DNA from: Paenibacillus aceti
GTDB lineage: Bacteria > Bacillota > Bacilli > Paenibacillales > Paenibacillaceae
Reading direction: 5' to 3'
Length of the DNA: 64,000 bases
Assembly: GCF_003614185.1 (NCBI RefSeq)
Contig: NZ_KZ987724.1
Coordinates: 4,552,608 to 4,616,607, forward strand
Part shown: positions 35,601 to 45,043 of the stretch, one piece after another
Numbering within the stretch: position 1 is the stretch's first letter
Layout: each line of letters opens with the position of its first letter
Program-made: the position numbers and the translations under genes
Notes under the pieces: model-generated
Told to the model about the DNA's origin: nothing
The model's input: only the letters and a program-made list of their open reading frames with translations
The model's database searches: none

Positions 35601-36425
35601 ATGACCCGGCGTTTCACATGGCTTGAAGGAGTAATTATTGCTATTCTGCTGGTCTCTGCGGCGATCATGCTGCTGCCGTATCTATGGATGGTGCTGTCTT
35701 CCTTCAAGAGCAATCTGGAGATTATCTCGTCGGCCACATCTTTTGTGCCGCAAAATCCGACATTGGATGGCTATAGAGCCGTGTTTGAAGAGGCGCCATT
35801 TCTCACCTGGCTGCTTAACAGTGCCATAACAGCTGTCATTATTACGGCTGCTACCTTGTTTACAAGCGCACTGGCCGGCTACATTTTTGCTAAATTCACG
35901 TTCCCAGGTAAGAGGCTCCTGTTTCTGCTCGTACTGGCGACGATGATGATCCCGTTCCAAGTCATCATGATTCCAACGTATTTGATTGTTTCCAAGCTCG
36001 GACTCATCAACAATTTGGCGGCGATCATTGTACCTAGCTTAATCAGCTCTTACGGGGTGTTTTTAGCGAAGCAATTTATCGAGGATATTCCGAGAGATTT
36101 GCTTGAGGCGGCACGGATCGACGGGGCGGGCGAGCTTCGTATTATGTGGCGCGTTGTGATGCCGTTGATTTTGCCGATGCTGTCGGCCCTGGGCATCTTC
36201 ACCTTTATGGCCGCGTGGAACAACTATTTATGGCCGCTCATCGCCATCAATGATATGGATCGCATGACGGTACCGATGGCGCTCGTCTTCTTCAATGGGG
36301 CGCATCAGGTCAATTACAACGTAGTTATGTCTGCCGCTGTACTCATTACACTGCCTGTTATTATCGTGTTCCTTATTTTCCAGAAGCAGTTCATCAAAGG
36401 GCTGACCATGACAGGCATGAAGTAG
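35601..36425 (+). CDS. Sugar ABC transporter permease (MalG type)
   Basis: 274 residues, AAGGAGGGGTCAGG ribosome site. Six membrane helices; EAA loop DLLEAARIDGAGELRIMWRV then VMPLILPML; typical C-terminal FLIFQKQFIKGLTMTGMK. Second half of the import channel for the sugar bound by the upstream lipoprotein. Confidence 0.94.
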   Translation: MTRRFTWLEGVIIAILLVSAAIMLLPYLWMVLSSFKSNLEIISSATSFVPQNPTLDGYRAVFEEAPFLTWLLNSAITAVIITAATLFTSALAGYIFAKFTFPGKRLLFLLVLATMMIPFQVIMIPTYLIVSKLGLINNLAAIIVPSLISSYGVFLAKQFIEDIPRDLLEAARIDGAGELRIMWRVVMPLILPMLSALGIFTFMAAWNNYLWPLIAINDMDRMTVPMALVFFNGAHQVNYNVVMSAAVLITLPVIIVFLIFQKQFIKGLTMTGMK

Positions 36426-36469
36426 AGCCAGCATAGATACCTAATACTCAGGAAATGGAGAAAATACTT

Positions 36470-37771
36470 ATGACTAAAATTTCAATTATCGGCGCAGGAA
36501 GCGCATTTACCCGCGAAATTATTGTAGATATCTTTAATATTGAAGGCTTGACGGAAGGGACGATTGCTCTGGTCGACATCGATCCGGAACGGCTCGTGAT
36601 CGCCCGTGACTTGGTGAACAAGATCATTGAAATGACCGGGAAGAAGTGGCAGGTGCTGGCATCTACCGATCGTCGCGAGGTGATCGCGGGGTCAGATTTT
36701 GTGATTAATCAGATTGAGGTTGTCGGATTGGAGACGGTTCGCTACGAGTACGAAATCCCGCTGAAATACGGGGTTAATCAGTGTATCGGCGATACGCTGG
36801 GACCAGGCGGATTGTTCAAGACGCTGCGTACATTACCGAGCTGGATCGAAATTGTCCGCGATGTGGAGGAGCTGTGCCCGGACTGCATCATTCTGAACTA
36901 TACAAATCCGATGTCCGCGGTTACGCTGCTCACTTCCCGGATTACGGACCTGCCGGTGGTGGGGCTCTGCCATTCCATCCAGAACACTTCCAGACAGCTG
37001 GCAAAATACGCAGGCATACCTTACGAAGAAATGCAGTGGCGCGCGGGCGGAATTAACCATATGTCATGGTTCGTCGAGCTGACCCATCAAGGCCGGGATC
37101 TATACCCTGTCTTATTAGAGAGGATTGCAGATCCGGAGCTTCTGGCCAAAGACCCGGTGCGGTTTGATGCGATGAAGTATTTGGGCGCTTTTGTCTCGGA
37201 ATCGAGCGGACATTTCTCGGAATATATCCCGTATTATCGGAAGCGGCAGGACTTGATTGACCGCCACTGCAGTACAGGGTATAACGGTGCTACGGGCTAT
37301 TATGCGGATAACTGGCCGATCTGGCGCCGTACGAATGACGAGGAGATCAAGCAGCAGCTGTCGGGAGAGCACCCGATTGAGTTGAAGTCCAGCCATGAAT
37401 ATGCAGCCGTTATTATTGAAGCGATGGTTAAAAATGAAGTGAAGACGATCTACGGAAGTGTTCCGAATGGAGGGTTGATCTCGAACCTGGCGCATGACGG
37501 CGTAGTGGAAGTCGCCTGTATGGTGGACCGCAATGGGGTAAACCCGTGTCAATTCGGGGCGCTGCCTGAGCATCTTGCCACGTTATGCCGCAGTAATATG
37601 GCTTTCTTCGAGCTTGCGGTATCTGCGGTGCTGAACAAGGATAAAGAGATGGCGATGCATGCGCTTATGGTCGATCCGCTGACCTCGGCGGTATGCTCGT
37701 TAGAGGAAATCAAGGATATGTTCGAAGAGTTGTATGAAGCGGAGCGCCGGTTTATGCCGGAAATGAAATGA
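36470..37771 (+). CDS. Family 4 glycosidase (alpha-galactosidase/alpha-galacturonidase type)
   Basis: 433 residues from the ATG at 36470 (GGAGAA upstream). NAD-binding [19 protein letters not shown]4 blocks: [33 protein letters not shown] and [11 protein letters not shown]. The metal-site motif is CHSIQ (C167), the type found in alpha-galactosidases (MelA) and alpha-galacturonidases (LplD) rather than the 6-phospho-glycosidase motifs, with GGINHMSWF after it. Uses NAD+ and Mn2+ to hydrolyse the imported sugar in the cytoplasm. The exact sugar is open; the secreted beta-helix protein downstream slightly favours a uronide. Confidence 0.88.
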   Translation: MTKISIIGAGSAFTREIIVDIFNIEGLTEGTIALVDIDPERLVIARDLVNKIIEMTGKKWQVLASTDRREVIAGSDFVINQIEVVGLETVRYEYEIPLKYGVNQCIGDTLGPGGLFKTLRTLPSWIEIVRDVEELCPDCIILNYTNPMSAVTLLTSRITDLPVVGLCHSIQNTSRQLAKYAGIPYEEMQWRAGGINHMSWFVELTHQGRDLYPVLLERIADPELLAKDPVRFDAMKYLGAFVSESSGHFSEYIPYYRKRQDLIDRHCSTGYNGATGYYADNWPIWRRTNDEEIKQQLSGEHPIELKSSHEYAAVIIEAMVKNEVKTIYGSVPNGGLISNLAHDGVVEVACMVDRNGVNPCQFGALPEHLATLCRSNMAFFELAVSAVLNKDKEMAMHALMVDPLTSAVCSLEEIKDMFEELYEAERRFMPEMK

Positions 37772-37806
37772 AGTAGAGAGCGATAACTCAAGGAGTGGAT
37801 GAAGCG

Positions 37807-38733
37807 ATGAAGGTAGCTGTATTAGGTGAATTGAATGTGGATATGATCTTGACAGGTTCGGATATTATGCCGGAGATGAACCGGGAGAAGCTGCTTGACG
37901 GCATGGAGATTGTACTGGGCTCTTCCTCGGCGATTACGGCCTGTGCACTGGCCTCGCTGGGGGCAGAGGTGGAATTCGTCAGTCTGGTCGGTGACGATGA
38001 TTTCGGTCGATTCTGTCTCGCCGAGCTGCAGAGAATGGGGGTTTCAACCCAATTCGTATCCGTCGATGCCGAACTGCGGACAGGGATCACCTTATCGTTC
38101 TCGGCAGGAGGAGATCGCAGCCTGCTCACCTATCCGGGGACCATACCGCTTCTTGCCCCGGAGCATATTCCTGAAGCGCTGCTGGAGGAAGTGGATCATG
38201 TTCATTTTGGCTCTTACTTCTTGCAGACGCGGATGAGGGAGGAATGGGTCTCTTTGTTCGCCAGGGTTCAAAGCTTGGGGAAGACGACCTCTTTTGATAC
38301 AGGCTGGGATGTATCGGGTGAGTGGCAGCATGAGGGCATCGACCGCCTCCTTCCAGTAACGGATCTGTTCATCCCGAGCGAGGAGGAGCTGATGCATCTG
38401 TACCGGGCTGAGGCGCTGGACGATGTCTGGGCGGCCCTGCCGCCTGAAGCATTGACCGGGAGGGTGGCCGTGAAATGCGGCTCACAGGGGGCGGTCATGT
38501 TCAAGCGGAATGAGCCTCTGATCCAGGCGCCAGCCTATTCAGTTGATGTCAAGGATACGACTGGAGCCGGAGACTGCTTCAATGCAGGGCTGATCTACGG
38601 CTATGGAACGGGACTTCGGGGTGAGGAGCTGCTGCGGTTCGCCTGTGCATGTGGCGCTCTGTCGGTTCAGGGTATTGGAGGAACGGGCAGCCTACCTACG
38701 GTTGCCGGAGTTGAACGCTTAATGCAGCGTTGA
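37807..38733 (+). CDS. PfkB-family carbohydrate kinase
   Basis: 308 residues from the ATG at 37807 (AAGGAG upstream); a GTG at 37795 is too close to the ribosome site. Ribokinase fold: MKVAVLGELNVDMILTG, GGSSAITACA-like substrate loop at GSSSAITACALASLGAEVEF, SLVGDDDFGRF, and the anion-hole/catalytic box DTTGAGDCFNAGLIYG. It probably phosphorylates the monosaccharide released by the GH4 enzyme, or its keto-acid derivative. The substrate cannot be read from sequence. Confidence 0.88.
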   Translation: MKVAVLGELNVDMILTGSDIMPEMNREKLLDGMEIVLGSSSAITACALASLGAEVEFVSLVGDDDFGRFCLAELQRMGVSTQFVSVDAELRTGITLSFSAGGDRSLLTYPGTIPLLAPEHIPEALLEEVDHVHFGSYFLQTRMREEWVSLFARVQSLGKTTSFDTGWDVSGEWQHEGIDRLLPVTDLFIPSEEELMHLYRAEALDDVWAALPPEALTGRVAVKCGSQGAVMFKRNEPLIQAPAYSVDVKDTTGAGDCFNAGLIYGYGTGLRGEELLRFACACGALSVQGIGGTGSLPTVAGVERLMQR

Positions 38734-38775
38734 AGTAAGCGAAGATTCAGATAATGAACGAAGGAGAGGATAGAT

Positions 38776-40353
38776 GTGTTAACAACAGCAGCTCGCAAGA
38801 CGGTTTGGGGAAAACTGAGAATGTGTGGAACGGTTCTGATGCTTACGGCAAGTCTGGTGCTAGGTGGAATTAGCTTAGAAGGAGCAACAACCTATGCTGC
38901 GGGAGCGAACTACTATGTATCTCCGACCGGCAGTGACAATAACTCAGGCACAAGTACCAGTGAGGCGTGGAAAACCTTGCAGTATGCGGCTGACAGCGCA
39001 GGCGCGGGCGATACCGTATATGTCATGGATGGCGTGTATCAGCAGAAGCTGAAGATTACGCATTCCGGGTCGGCAGCGGAGGGGCCGATTACGTTCAAGA
39101 GTTATACTCCGCAGACCGCTATTCTGGATGGAACAGGGCTGTCTGTAGCGGATTCAGAGGGTCTGATTGAGATTACGGATGCCAGTCATATCGTCCTTGA
39201 GGATTTTGAGATTCGCAATTATAAAACTACTACCAAGGATAAAATACCTTCAGGGATTCTGATCACCGGGGCTGGCAGCAATATTACGATTCGCAACAAC
39301 TATATTCATGCGATCGAGAATAACGCGACTCTGCGCAGTGATCTATCCGGACGCGATGCGCACGGGATCGCGGTATACGGCACGAAGGCACCTCAGTCGC
39401 TCAGCAATATTTCGATTATCGGCAATACTCTGAGTGACCTCATCCTCGGCTCCAGTGAATCGATGGTCGTCAACGGCAATGTGGATGGCTTCTTAATTGA
39501 AGGAAACATCGTCCATGACAATGACAACATCGGAATCGATGTAATCGGCTTTGAGGGCACATCGCCTAACTCTGCTTATGACCAGGCACGCAATGGCATC
39601 GTCCGAGAGAATCTGGTCTACAATATTACTTCGATTAATAATCCGTCCTACGGCAAGTCATTACCGAATGATTCCTACGGGGCGGATGGCATCTATGTCG
39701 ATGGTGGCAAGGATACGCTGATCGAACGCAATATGAGCTATAACAATGACATTGGGATCGAGATTGCGAGTGAGCATAGCGGGAAGTCCACCAGCAATAT
39801 TACGGTGAGGAACAATATAGTTGCTAATAATAACTACACGGGCATCGCCATGGGGGGCTACGATAAGAAACGCGGCTCTACCGTGGATTGTAAGGTCATC
39901 GGCAATACGTTGTACAAGAACGATACGAAGGGGCTGGATGGCGGTCAGATGCTGCTGCAATACGATACGAAGAATAATGTCATCAAGAATAATATTTTTG
40001 TAGCTAGCAGTTCTAAGCTGATGATCTCGAATCCTTTTACCCAAAATACCGGAAATCAGGTGGATTATAACCTTTACTATGTGACGGGTGGGGCCAGTTC
40101 AGCCGAATGGCAGTGGAAAAATGTCAGCTACACCGGATTTGCCGCTTATAAATCGGGCACGTCCCTGGATAGCCACTCCTTATTTGCTGATCCGCTGCTC
40201 GTTGATCCGGCCGCTGGAAACTACACGCTCAGCGCCTCTTCCCCGGCGATTAATGCGGGAGAGAATTTGGGCTCGATCGTGGGAGACAAGGACTACAAAG
40301 GAAGCGATCGCGTAAAAGGTGGCAATATCGACATTGGAGCAGATGAATATTAA
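38776..40353 (+). CDS. Secreted right-handed beta-helix protein, pectate-lyase-like
   Basis: 525 residues from a GTG (AAGGAGAGGATAG upstream; the ATG two bases earlier opens a two-codon frame). Signal peptide with likely cleavage at TYAAG, then YYVSPTGSDNNSGTS and AWKTLQYAADSAGAGDTVYV, the start motif of PL9/DUF1565 right-handed beta-helix proteins. Many Asn-rich coils follow (SNITIRNNYIHAI, NITVRNNIVANNNYTGIAM, GNTLYKND). It ends AGENLGSIVGDKDYKGSDR, typical of this group. Likely a polysaccharide lyase or binding protein outside the cell that generates the sugar imported by this operon. Catalytic residues were not confirmed. Confidence 0.8.
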   Translation: MLTTAARKTVWGKLRMCGTVLMLTASLVLGGISLEGATTYAAGANYYVSPTGSDNNSGTSTSEAWKTLQYAADSAGAGDTVYVMDGVYQQKLKITHSGSAAEGPITFKSYTPQTAILDGTGLSVADSEGLIEITDASHIVLEDFEIRNYKTTTKDKIPSGILITGAGSNITIRNNYIHAIENNATLRSDLSGRDAHGIAVYGTKAPQSLSNISIIGNTLSDLILGSSESMVVNGNVDGFLIEGNIVHDNDNIGIDVIGFEGTSPNSAYDQARNGIVRENLVYNITSINNPSYGKSLPNDSYGADGIYVDGGKDTLIERNMSYNNDIGIEIASEHSGKSTSNITVRNNIVANNNYTGIAMGGYDKKRGSTVDCKVIGNTLYKNDTKGLDGGQMLLQYDTKNNVIKNNIFVASSSKLMISNPFTQNTGNQVDYNLYYVTGGASSAEWQWKNVSYTGFAAYKSGTSLDSHSLFADPLLVDPAAGNYTLSASSPAINAGENLGSIVGDKDYKGSDRVKGGNIDIGADEY

Positions 40354-40382
40354 GATAGTATACTAGGTTAGTTTGTATTGGA

Positions 40383-40410
40383 GCCTCCGCCGTCAGGCGG
40401 GGGTTTTTTT
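40383..40410 (+). terminator. Terminator of the sugar operon
   Basis: GCCTCCGCC and GGCGGGGG-type stem around GTCA, followed by TTTTTTT, 30 bp after the beta-helix gene. Confidence 0.88.
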
Positions 40411-40456
40411 GCGAGAAATAACGGGAATCAGAGGAGCGATGGGATCGCCATGATAC

Positions 40457-40640
40457 AGTGGTCAAAAATGACCGTTAGAGCATGAAAACAACAATTACGC
40501 TCCTCCAACGGACACTTTTGACCATTAGAAGCACAAATTGCGATTTTTCGCGACAAATCCCTTTGTAATGGACACCCTTGTCCGTTACAAGGGCAGGATG
40601 CCACGGGATCAACGCTAACGGACAATAATGTCCGTGTCCG
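40457..40640. repeat. Four-module intergenic palindromic element, class 3
   Basis: Four modules, each a dyad of the form TAACGGACA-NNN-TGTCCGTTA, start near 40457, 40505, 40565 and 40614 (spacing about 48, 60, 49). Examples are AATGGACACCCTTGTCCGTT (40567) and AACGGACAATAATGTCCGTG (40617). It lies between the convergent beta-helix and ktrB genes. Same length and geometry as the other elements, but unrelated module sequence. Confidence 0.8.
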
Positions 40641-40678
40641 AGTTGACACGGACAGAGCATGGGGATGTTCACATTTTT

Positions 40679-40733
40679 GGGGCACGCAAAAGAGGCGTCT
40701 CTAAGTCGAAAGATCGACTTTTGAGACAGCCCC
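40679..40733 (-). terminator. Large hairpin downstream of ktrB
   Basis: GGGGC...GCCCC enclosing GTCTC...GAGAC and AGTCGA...TCGACT. The minus strand begins GGGGCTGTCTCAAAAGTCGA, resembling sequences often seen at IS ends or terminators in this phylum. Its position suggests that it terminates ktrB; a mobile-element end remains possible. Confidence 0.5.
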
Positions 40734-40761
40734 GTAGTCCATTGTATAAATTGCTAGCGTA

Positions 40762-42138
40762 TTATCCCGAAATCACTCTCTCCACAGGATAATGGATTTT
40801 CGGTTTCTTCTTCTTGCCTCCAATAATGAAGATGAACGAGGTCAGACCGATTCTCCCAATGAACATGAGCATCATCAGCAGAAATTTGGCGAAAGCGCTT
40901 AGCTCTGGTGTAATGCCCGTGGACATGCCCACCGTACCAAAGGCAGAGCATACCTCCAAAATGATCGATATCAGCTGATGATGGGAATCCGTAATATTGA
41001 TAACAATGGCGGAGGCTCCGCACATCACAATGGCAAGCAGCATAATCGCCAGTGATTTCATAACATCATCCGGATGAATTTCTCGCTTAAAGATTTTGAT
41101 CTCACGATTCCCTCTGATGTAGTTATACATAAATAAGATGCACACTGCAAAGGTCGTGGTTCGAATTCCTCCGCCTACAGAGTTGGGAGATCCACCAATA
41201 AACATGTAGATGCTCATGACAAGCAGAGTAGACTCTGACAATTGGGTGATATCCATCGTCGTTAATCCGGCACTTCGGGTCGAAGTGGATTGGAAGAAAG
41301 AGTAGAAGAACCTCTCATGCCATGACATTCCCTTAAAATAATGTTGATATTCAAGCAAGAAGATAAGAATCGTCCCAATGACCAGAAGAATAAGATACGT
41401 CGATGTTGTTAATTTGGCAAATAGGGAGAAGCGAAAGGGTGGAGCCTGCTTGTCCCTTCTTCTCGATAAGAAAGTCTTAATCTCAATCAGTACCGGAAAT
41501 CCGATGGCTCCAAAGATGATCAAGATACTGGTAACGACTTGTACAAAATAATCATTGGCAAAAGGCACCAGCGATTGCCCGGTAATATCCACCCCGGCGT
41601 TCGTCGTTGCACTGACGGATGCAAATAAACCTTGTAGGAAGGCTTCATGCCAGGTTGGGAAGTAATTAAGGAAATGAAGTCCGAAAATAATAGCTCCAAT
41701 GAGCTCGGTCAGCAAAATGATCTTTAAAATTTCCTTGATAAATTGAACCAGTCCGGATAATTGAAACTGGTTGTTGTCGATCATGATCAGCTGCCGTTCG
41801 CGCAGTCCAATTTTGCGTCCGATGAGAATCCAGAAGAAGGTGCTCATCGCCATAATCCCAAGACCACCGAACTGCAGCACTAACATAATGATGAAGTATC
41901 CAAATACGCTAAAGGTGTCAGCGACATTCAGTACAGCAAGTCCAGTGTCGCTTACTATGCTAACCGCCGTGAATACCGTATCGTAGAAGCTTACGTTCGT
42001 GCCGCTCCGATATACACCTGGAAGGCAGAACAAACCAACAGATATGCTAACAGCAAGTAAGTAATAGCCGGTGATAACCTGAGCAGGTGAGCGTTTCTCC
42101 AGCCAACCTCGCATTTTACTAAGTAGGGCCAACAACAT
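40762..42138 (-). CDS. ktrB: KtrB/TrkH-family potassium transporter subunit
   Basis: About 458 residues from the ATG at 42138. The GGAGG sequence is only 2 bp upstream, so TTG codons at 42135 or 42132, or TTG 42147, may be the real start. About eight to ten membrane helices in the four-fold M1-P-M2 layout. Filter loops: SVSDTGLAV-type at SIVSDTGLAVLN, SVSATTNAGVDI, STSTRSAGLTTMD and CSAFGTVGMSTG. Na+-dependent K+ uptake with a cytoplasmic KtrA gating ring is known for the family; no KtrA gene is nearby, so the partner must be elsewhere. KtrD is the other possible name. Confidence 0.9.
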   Translation of the reverse strand: MLLALLSKMRGWLEKRSPAQVITGYYLLAVSISVGLFCLPGVYRSGTNVSFYDTVFTAVSIVSDTGLAVLNVADTFSVFGYFIIMLVLQFGGLGIMAMSTFFWILIGRKIGLRERQLIMIDNNQFQLSGLVQFIKEILKIILLTELIGAIIFGLHFLNYFPTWHEAFLQGLFASVSATTNAGVDITGQSLVPFANDYFVQVVTSILIIFGAIGFPVLIEIKTFLSRRRDKQAPPFRFSLFAKLTTSTYLILLVIGTILIFLLEYQHYFKGMSWHERFFYSFFQSTSTRSAGLTTMDITQLSESTLLVMSIYMFIGGSPNSVGGGIRTTTFAVCILFMYNYIRGNREIKIFKREIHPDDVMKSLAIMLLAIVMCGASAIVINITDSHHQLISIILEVCSAFGTVGMSTGITPELSAFAKFLLMMLMFIGRIGLTSFIFIIGGKKKKPKIHYPVERVISG

Positions 42139-42312
42139 GTCCTCCAATTCTTATATCGTAAAAAGAAGCCAACGAAAGAAAGGACTCTTCCGACAGCTCC
42201 AAGGCAGTTTTTCATTGAATCGTAGATTATCATACCCTTGGTATTTCGGCTTGTAAAGGGGGGGATGAGGTCATTATGCTATACTTGGCTTATCATTTCA
42301 GGGCGGTGAACC

Positions 42313-43230
42313 ATGCGAGTAGATCGATTGCTCTCCATTTTACTTATCATCTCAAAAAAAGGGTTGGTGACAGGCAAGGAGCTTGCGGAACATTTTGAGG
42401 TCTCATTGCGAACCATTTACAGGGATATAGAGAAATTAGGGGAAGCAGGTATTCCGGTCGCATCCATCGGGGGTAAAGGCGGGGGCTATTACATTATGGA
42501 GAACTATAATGTGGACAATCTTTTTTTGAAGAAAGATGAAGCTTCTACGTTCGTGGCGATCATGAATAACCTGAATTTTCTGTTTGGGAAAAACGCACAG
42601 TTCAATGCTATGGTTCTAAAGATCGAGAATACATATAACCGAGAAAATACGGATAAGCTCAGCATTAACATGTCCCATTTCAGTATGGAGAATGAATTGA
42701 AGGAATACCTGTATCAGATGAATCAGGCCATTGAAGAAAATAGGCTGATGATATTTGATTATTGCAACAGACAGATGGAGTATTCCGAAAGAACAGTCGA
42801 GCCTGTTCAAATCACATTTACCGCCGGTCAGTGGTATCTGATTGGATTTTGCCGGTACCGGGACGACTACAGAAGGTTCAAGCTGGTACGGATCAGGAAT
42901 TTGAAGCTGGGCGACGGCTTTGCCAAGAGAGATATCACGAAGGAAGAAATCGAGGAAATTTTTGACGAAGGCTACCGCATGCGAAGCATTCAGGTTACTT
43001 TGAAGTTCTCCAATCGAATGGGCAAGCAGCTAACCGAGTATTTTCAAGAGGAGAATATTCAACAAACGGAAGACGGCCAATACCTTGTTGTAGATCAATT
43101 TCCGTATGAGGAAGGATTGCTCAAATATATTTTAGGCTTTGGCAAGGAATGCGAGATTATAGAGCCCCTCTATTTAAGAGATGAATTAATAGAATATGTA
43201 AAAGAATTATTGCTCCCCTACAATGGCTGA
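42313..43230 (+). CDS. YafY-type HTH/WYL transcriptional regulator
   Basis: 305 residues. N-terminal HTH: RVDRLLSILLIISKKGLVTG, then ELAEHFEVSLRTIYRDIEKL and GGKGGGYYI. The WYL domain contains TFTAGQWYLIGFCRYRDDYR then RFKLVRIRNLKL, and a WCX extension completes it. Such regulators bind ligands, often nucleic acids or small molecules, through WYL. Divergent from ktrB and upstream of a broken DUF2785 gene. The target is not known. Confidence 0.88.
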   Translation: MRVDRLLSILLIISKKGLVTGKELAEHFEVSLRTIYRDIEKLGEAGIPVASIGGKGGGYYIMENYNVDNLFLKKDEASTFVAIMNNLNFLFGKNAQFNAMVLKIENTYNRENTDKLSINMSHFSMENELKEYLYQMNQAIEENRLMIFDYCNRQMEYSERTVEPVQITFTAGQWYLIGFCRYRDDYRRFKLVRIRNLKLGDGFAKRDITKEEIEEIFDEGYRMRSIQVTLKFSNRMGKQLTEYFQEENIQQTEDGQYLVVDQFPYEEGLLKYILGFGKECEIIEPLYLRDELIEYVKELLLPYNG

Positions 43231-43299
43231 CATACTGATGTCAGTCGTTTTGTTTTATTGTGGAGGTATACACGGATAGATAAGGAGTGGAATAAAATC

Positions 43300-44155
43300 G
43301 TGGACAATACAAGGGTGAGGCTCATGACGGACCTGCAAAGAATCGAGAAGGAGCATTACCAGCTTCGTGAAGGCGAGCGGCTGCAGGATTTTCTTGCTTT
43401 GATGCTGCACTATATCGGGGACCCCCAGCCGGAATTGCGGGATGATCTAATCTGTACGACATTTTATGAGTGGTTTCAGGACGAGAACATGTTGACGGCA
43501 ACGGAATTGCACAGTCTTCTGGCTGTTCTGACTGATGAGCAGCATTTGTTTTATCGGATTGGCAGCGAGAATGATTCGTCTGTCTTTACAAGGGCATTCT
43601 CCATTCTGCCCCATTGCGTTGATTGCAGAACGCCATAGGATACAGCCTTTTCTGGATCAAGCCGAATTCCAGCATCTCAAGCATTCAGTGCTCCGCTACT
43701 ATAAAGAGGAGAAGGATCTGCGCGGTTATCTACCTGAAGGTGGCTGGGCCCACAGTGCGGCACATGGTGCGGATGCTTTGGATGAGCTGGTTCAGTGTCC
43801 GGAGAGTGATGCAGCGCTACAGCATGAGGTACTTGCTGCGATTCAAGGGAAGTTACATAACGGGATGCAGATTTTTAGCGAAGAGGAAGATGAGCGGATG
43901 GCCACAATCCTGGATACCATGATTGACAAAAAACTGCTCCCGCTGCAGGAGATTGCTGACTGGATTAGTGGGCTGACACACTGCGCTGATTTGCCGCAAA
44001 ATCGTGGCCCGAGGATCGCCCGTGTAAATAGCAAAAACTTTCTCCGCAGTCTTTATTTCAGAAGAGGGAGGAAGATCCGCCGTGGAGATGTTCTTGATGC
44101 TGCCATCCTTGTAGGAGAGGCTAAATTGAACAGATTTTCCATAGGGGAAGATTGA
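43300..44155 (+). pseudogene. DUF2785 protein interrupted by a one-base frameshift
   Basis: The frame from a GTG at 43300 (or ATG 43324) gives MTDLQRIEKEHYQLREGERL and PQPELRDDLICTTFYEW, then runs out at 43636. The other half continues in another frame as PIALIAERHRIQPFLDQ, LRGYLPEGGWAHSAAHGADAL and NSKNFLRSLYFRRG. Removing one C from CCCC (about 43608-43611) joins them perfectly as ILPIALIAERHR. It may be a true recent pseudogene, a slippage site, or a sequencing error. DUF2785 function is unknown. Confidence 0.8.
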
Positions 44156-44312
44156 ATTCAGTTTGATGGAAGTTGCTTTGTTGGAAAGCTAACAGCCCTT
44201 CTTCTGCCTTTTTGGCGGAGAGGGCTGTTTTAATGAAATTTGTTTTATAATATAGGCATATATCATTGAAGCAAGCTGTAAGCCATCTGACTGAATTAGG
44301 AGACAAACGAAA

Positions 44313-45006
44313 ATGAGTGAACATCATCTCGAACACCATCACCACGACCATCACCATCACATCGATCCGAACGGAAATAAAAAGGGGCTAATCATCGCAT
44401 TAACCATTACTCTAGGCGGAGGCCTATGGACGCTTCACGGAACCTCCAACCGTAGCGAGTGGCTCCATGATGCTGATCGCATGTATCGGTCTGTTAGCTA
44501 ATGTCGTCAGTGCCTGGTCTCTAATGAGAAAAGGCGATGTGAAAAATAACATCAATCTACGCAGTGCCTATCTGCACATTCTCGGAGATGCGCTGGGTTC
44601 AGTCGGTGCGATCGCCGCCGGCTTAGTCATGATGATCTTCGGGTGGTATATCGCCGACCCGATCATCAGTGTGCTCGTTGCCCTTCTCATCCTTAGAGGA
44701 GCTTGGGGCGTGATCAAGCATACCATTCATATCCTGATGGAAGGTTCGCCATCTACCGTGAATTCAGCGGAAGTGAAAGCGACATTAGCGAGTATTGACG
44801 GGGTCAAAGACGTGCACGACCTCCATATTTGGACGATTACATCCGGCCTGGATTCGCTAAGCTGCCATCTCTTGATTGAGGACGACTGGGATAGCCAGCA
44901 GATTCTACAGCAAGCCATCCATTTGATCACCGATCAATTTGAAATTCAGCATACAACGATTCAGGTTGAAACCTCAGCGATAGAGCATGGGGAGATGAAG
45001 GTTTGA
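44313..45006 (+). pseudogene. CDF-family Zn2+/Cd2+ efflux protein with internal deletion
   Basis: A His-rich start (SEHHLEHHHHDHHHHIDPNG) and a first membrane segment LIIALTITLG, typical of CzcD, are followed by an out-of-frame join. The second frame (44467-45006) covers from the PPTVASGSMMLIACIGLLAN region to the cytoplasmic domain (VKDVHDLHIWTITSGLDSLS). About 80-100 residues spanning helices 2-4, with the metal-site HxxxD, are missing. The transporter cannot work. Ribosome site GGAG before the ATG. Confidence 0.85.
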
Positions 45007-45043
45007 GGATTAATGACAATAAGACTGGAAGGCGGGGCGTGCG

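Noticed and set aside
37807-38733. Firm naming as 2-keto-3-deoxygluconate kinase (kdgK)
   Set aside because: Only the generic PfkB fold can be seen and no aldolase or uronate isomerase gene is nearby.
40457-40640. Regularly spaced repeats resembling a short CRISPR array
   Set aside because: Modules are degenerate internal palindromes with unequal spacing (48/60/49), the intervening sequences are not spacer-like, and no cas genes are present.
40679-40733. End of an IS1182-type element
   Set aside because: The sequence resembles common IS ends but no second end or transposase relic lies nearby; a terminator is the simpler reading.
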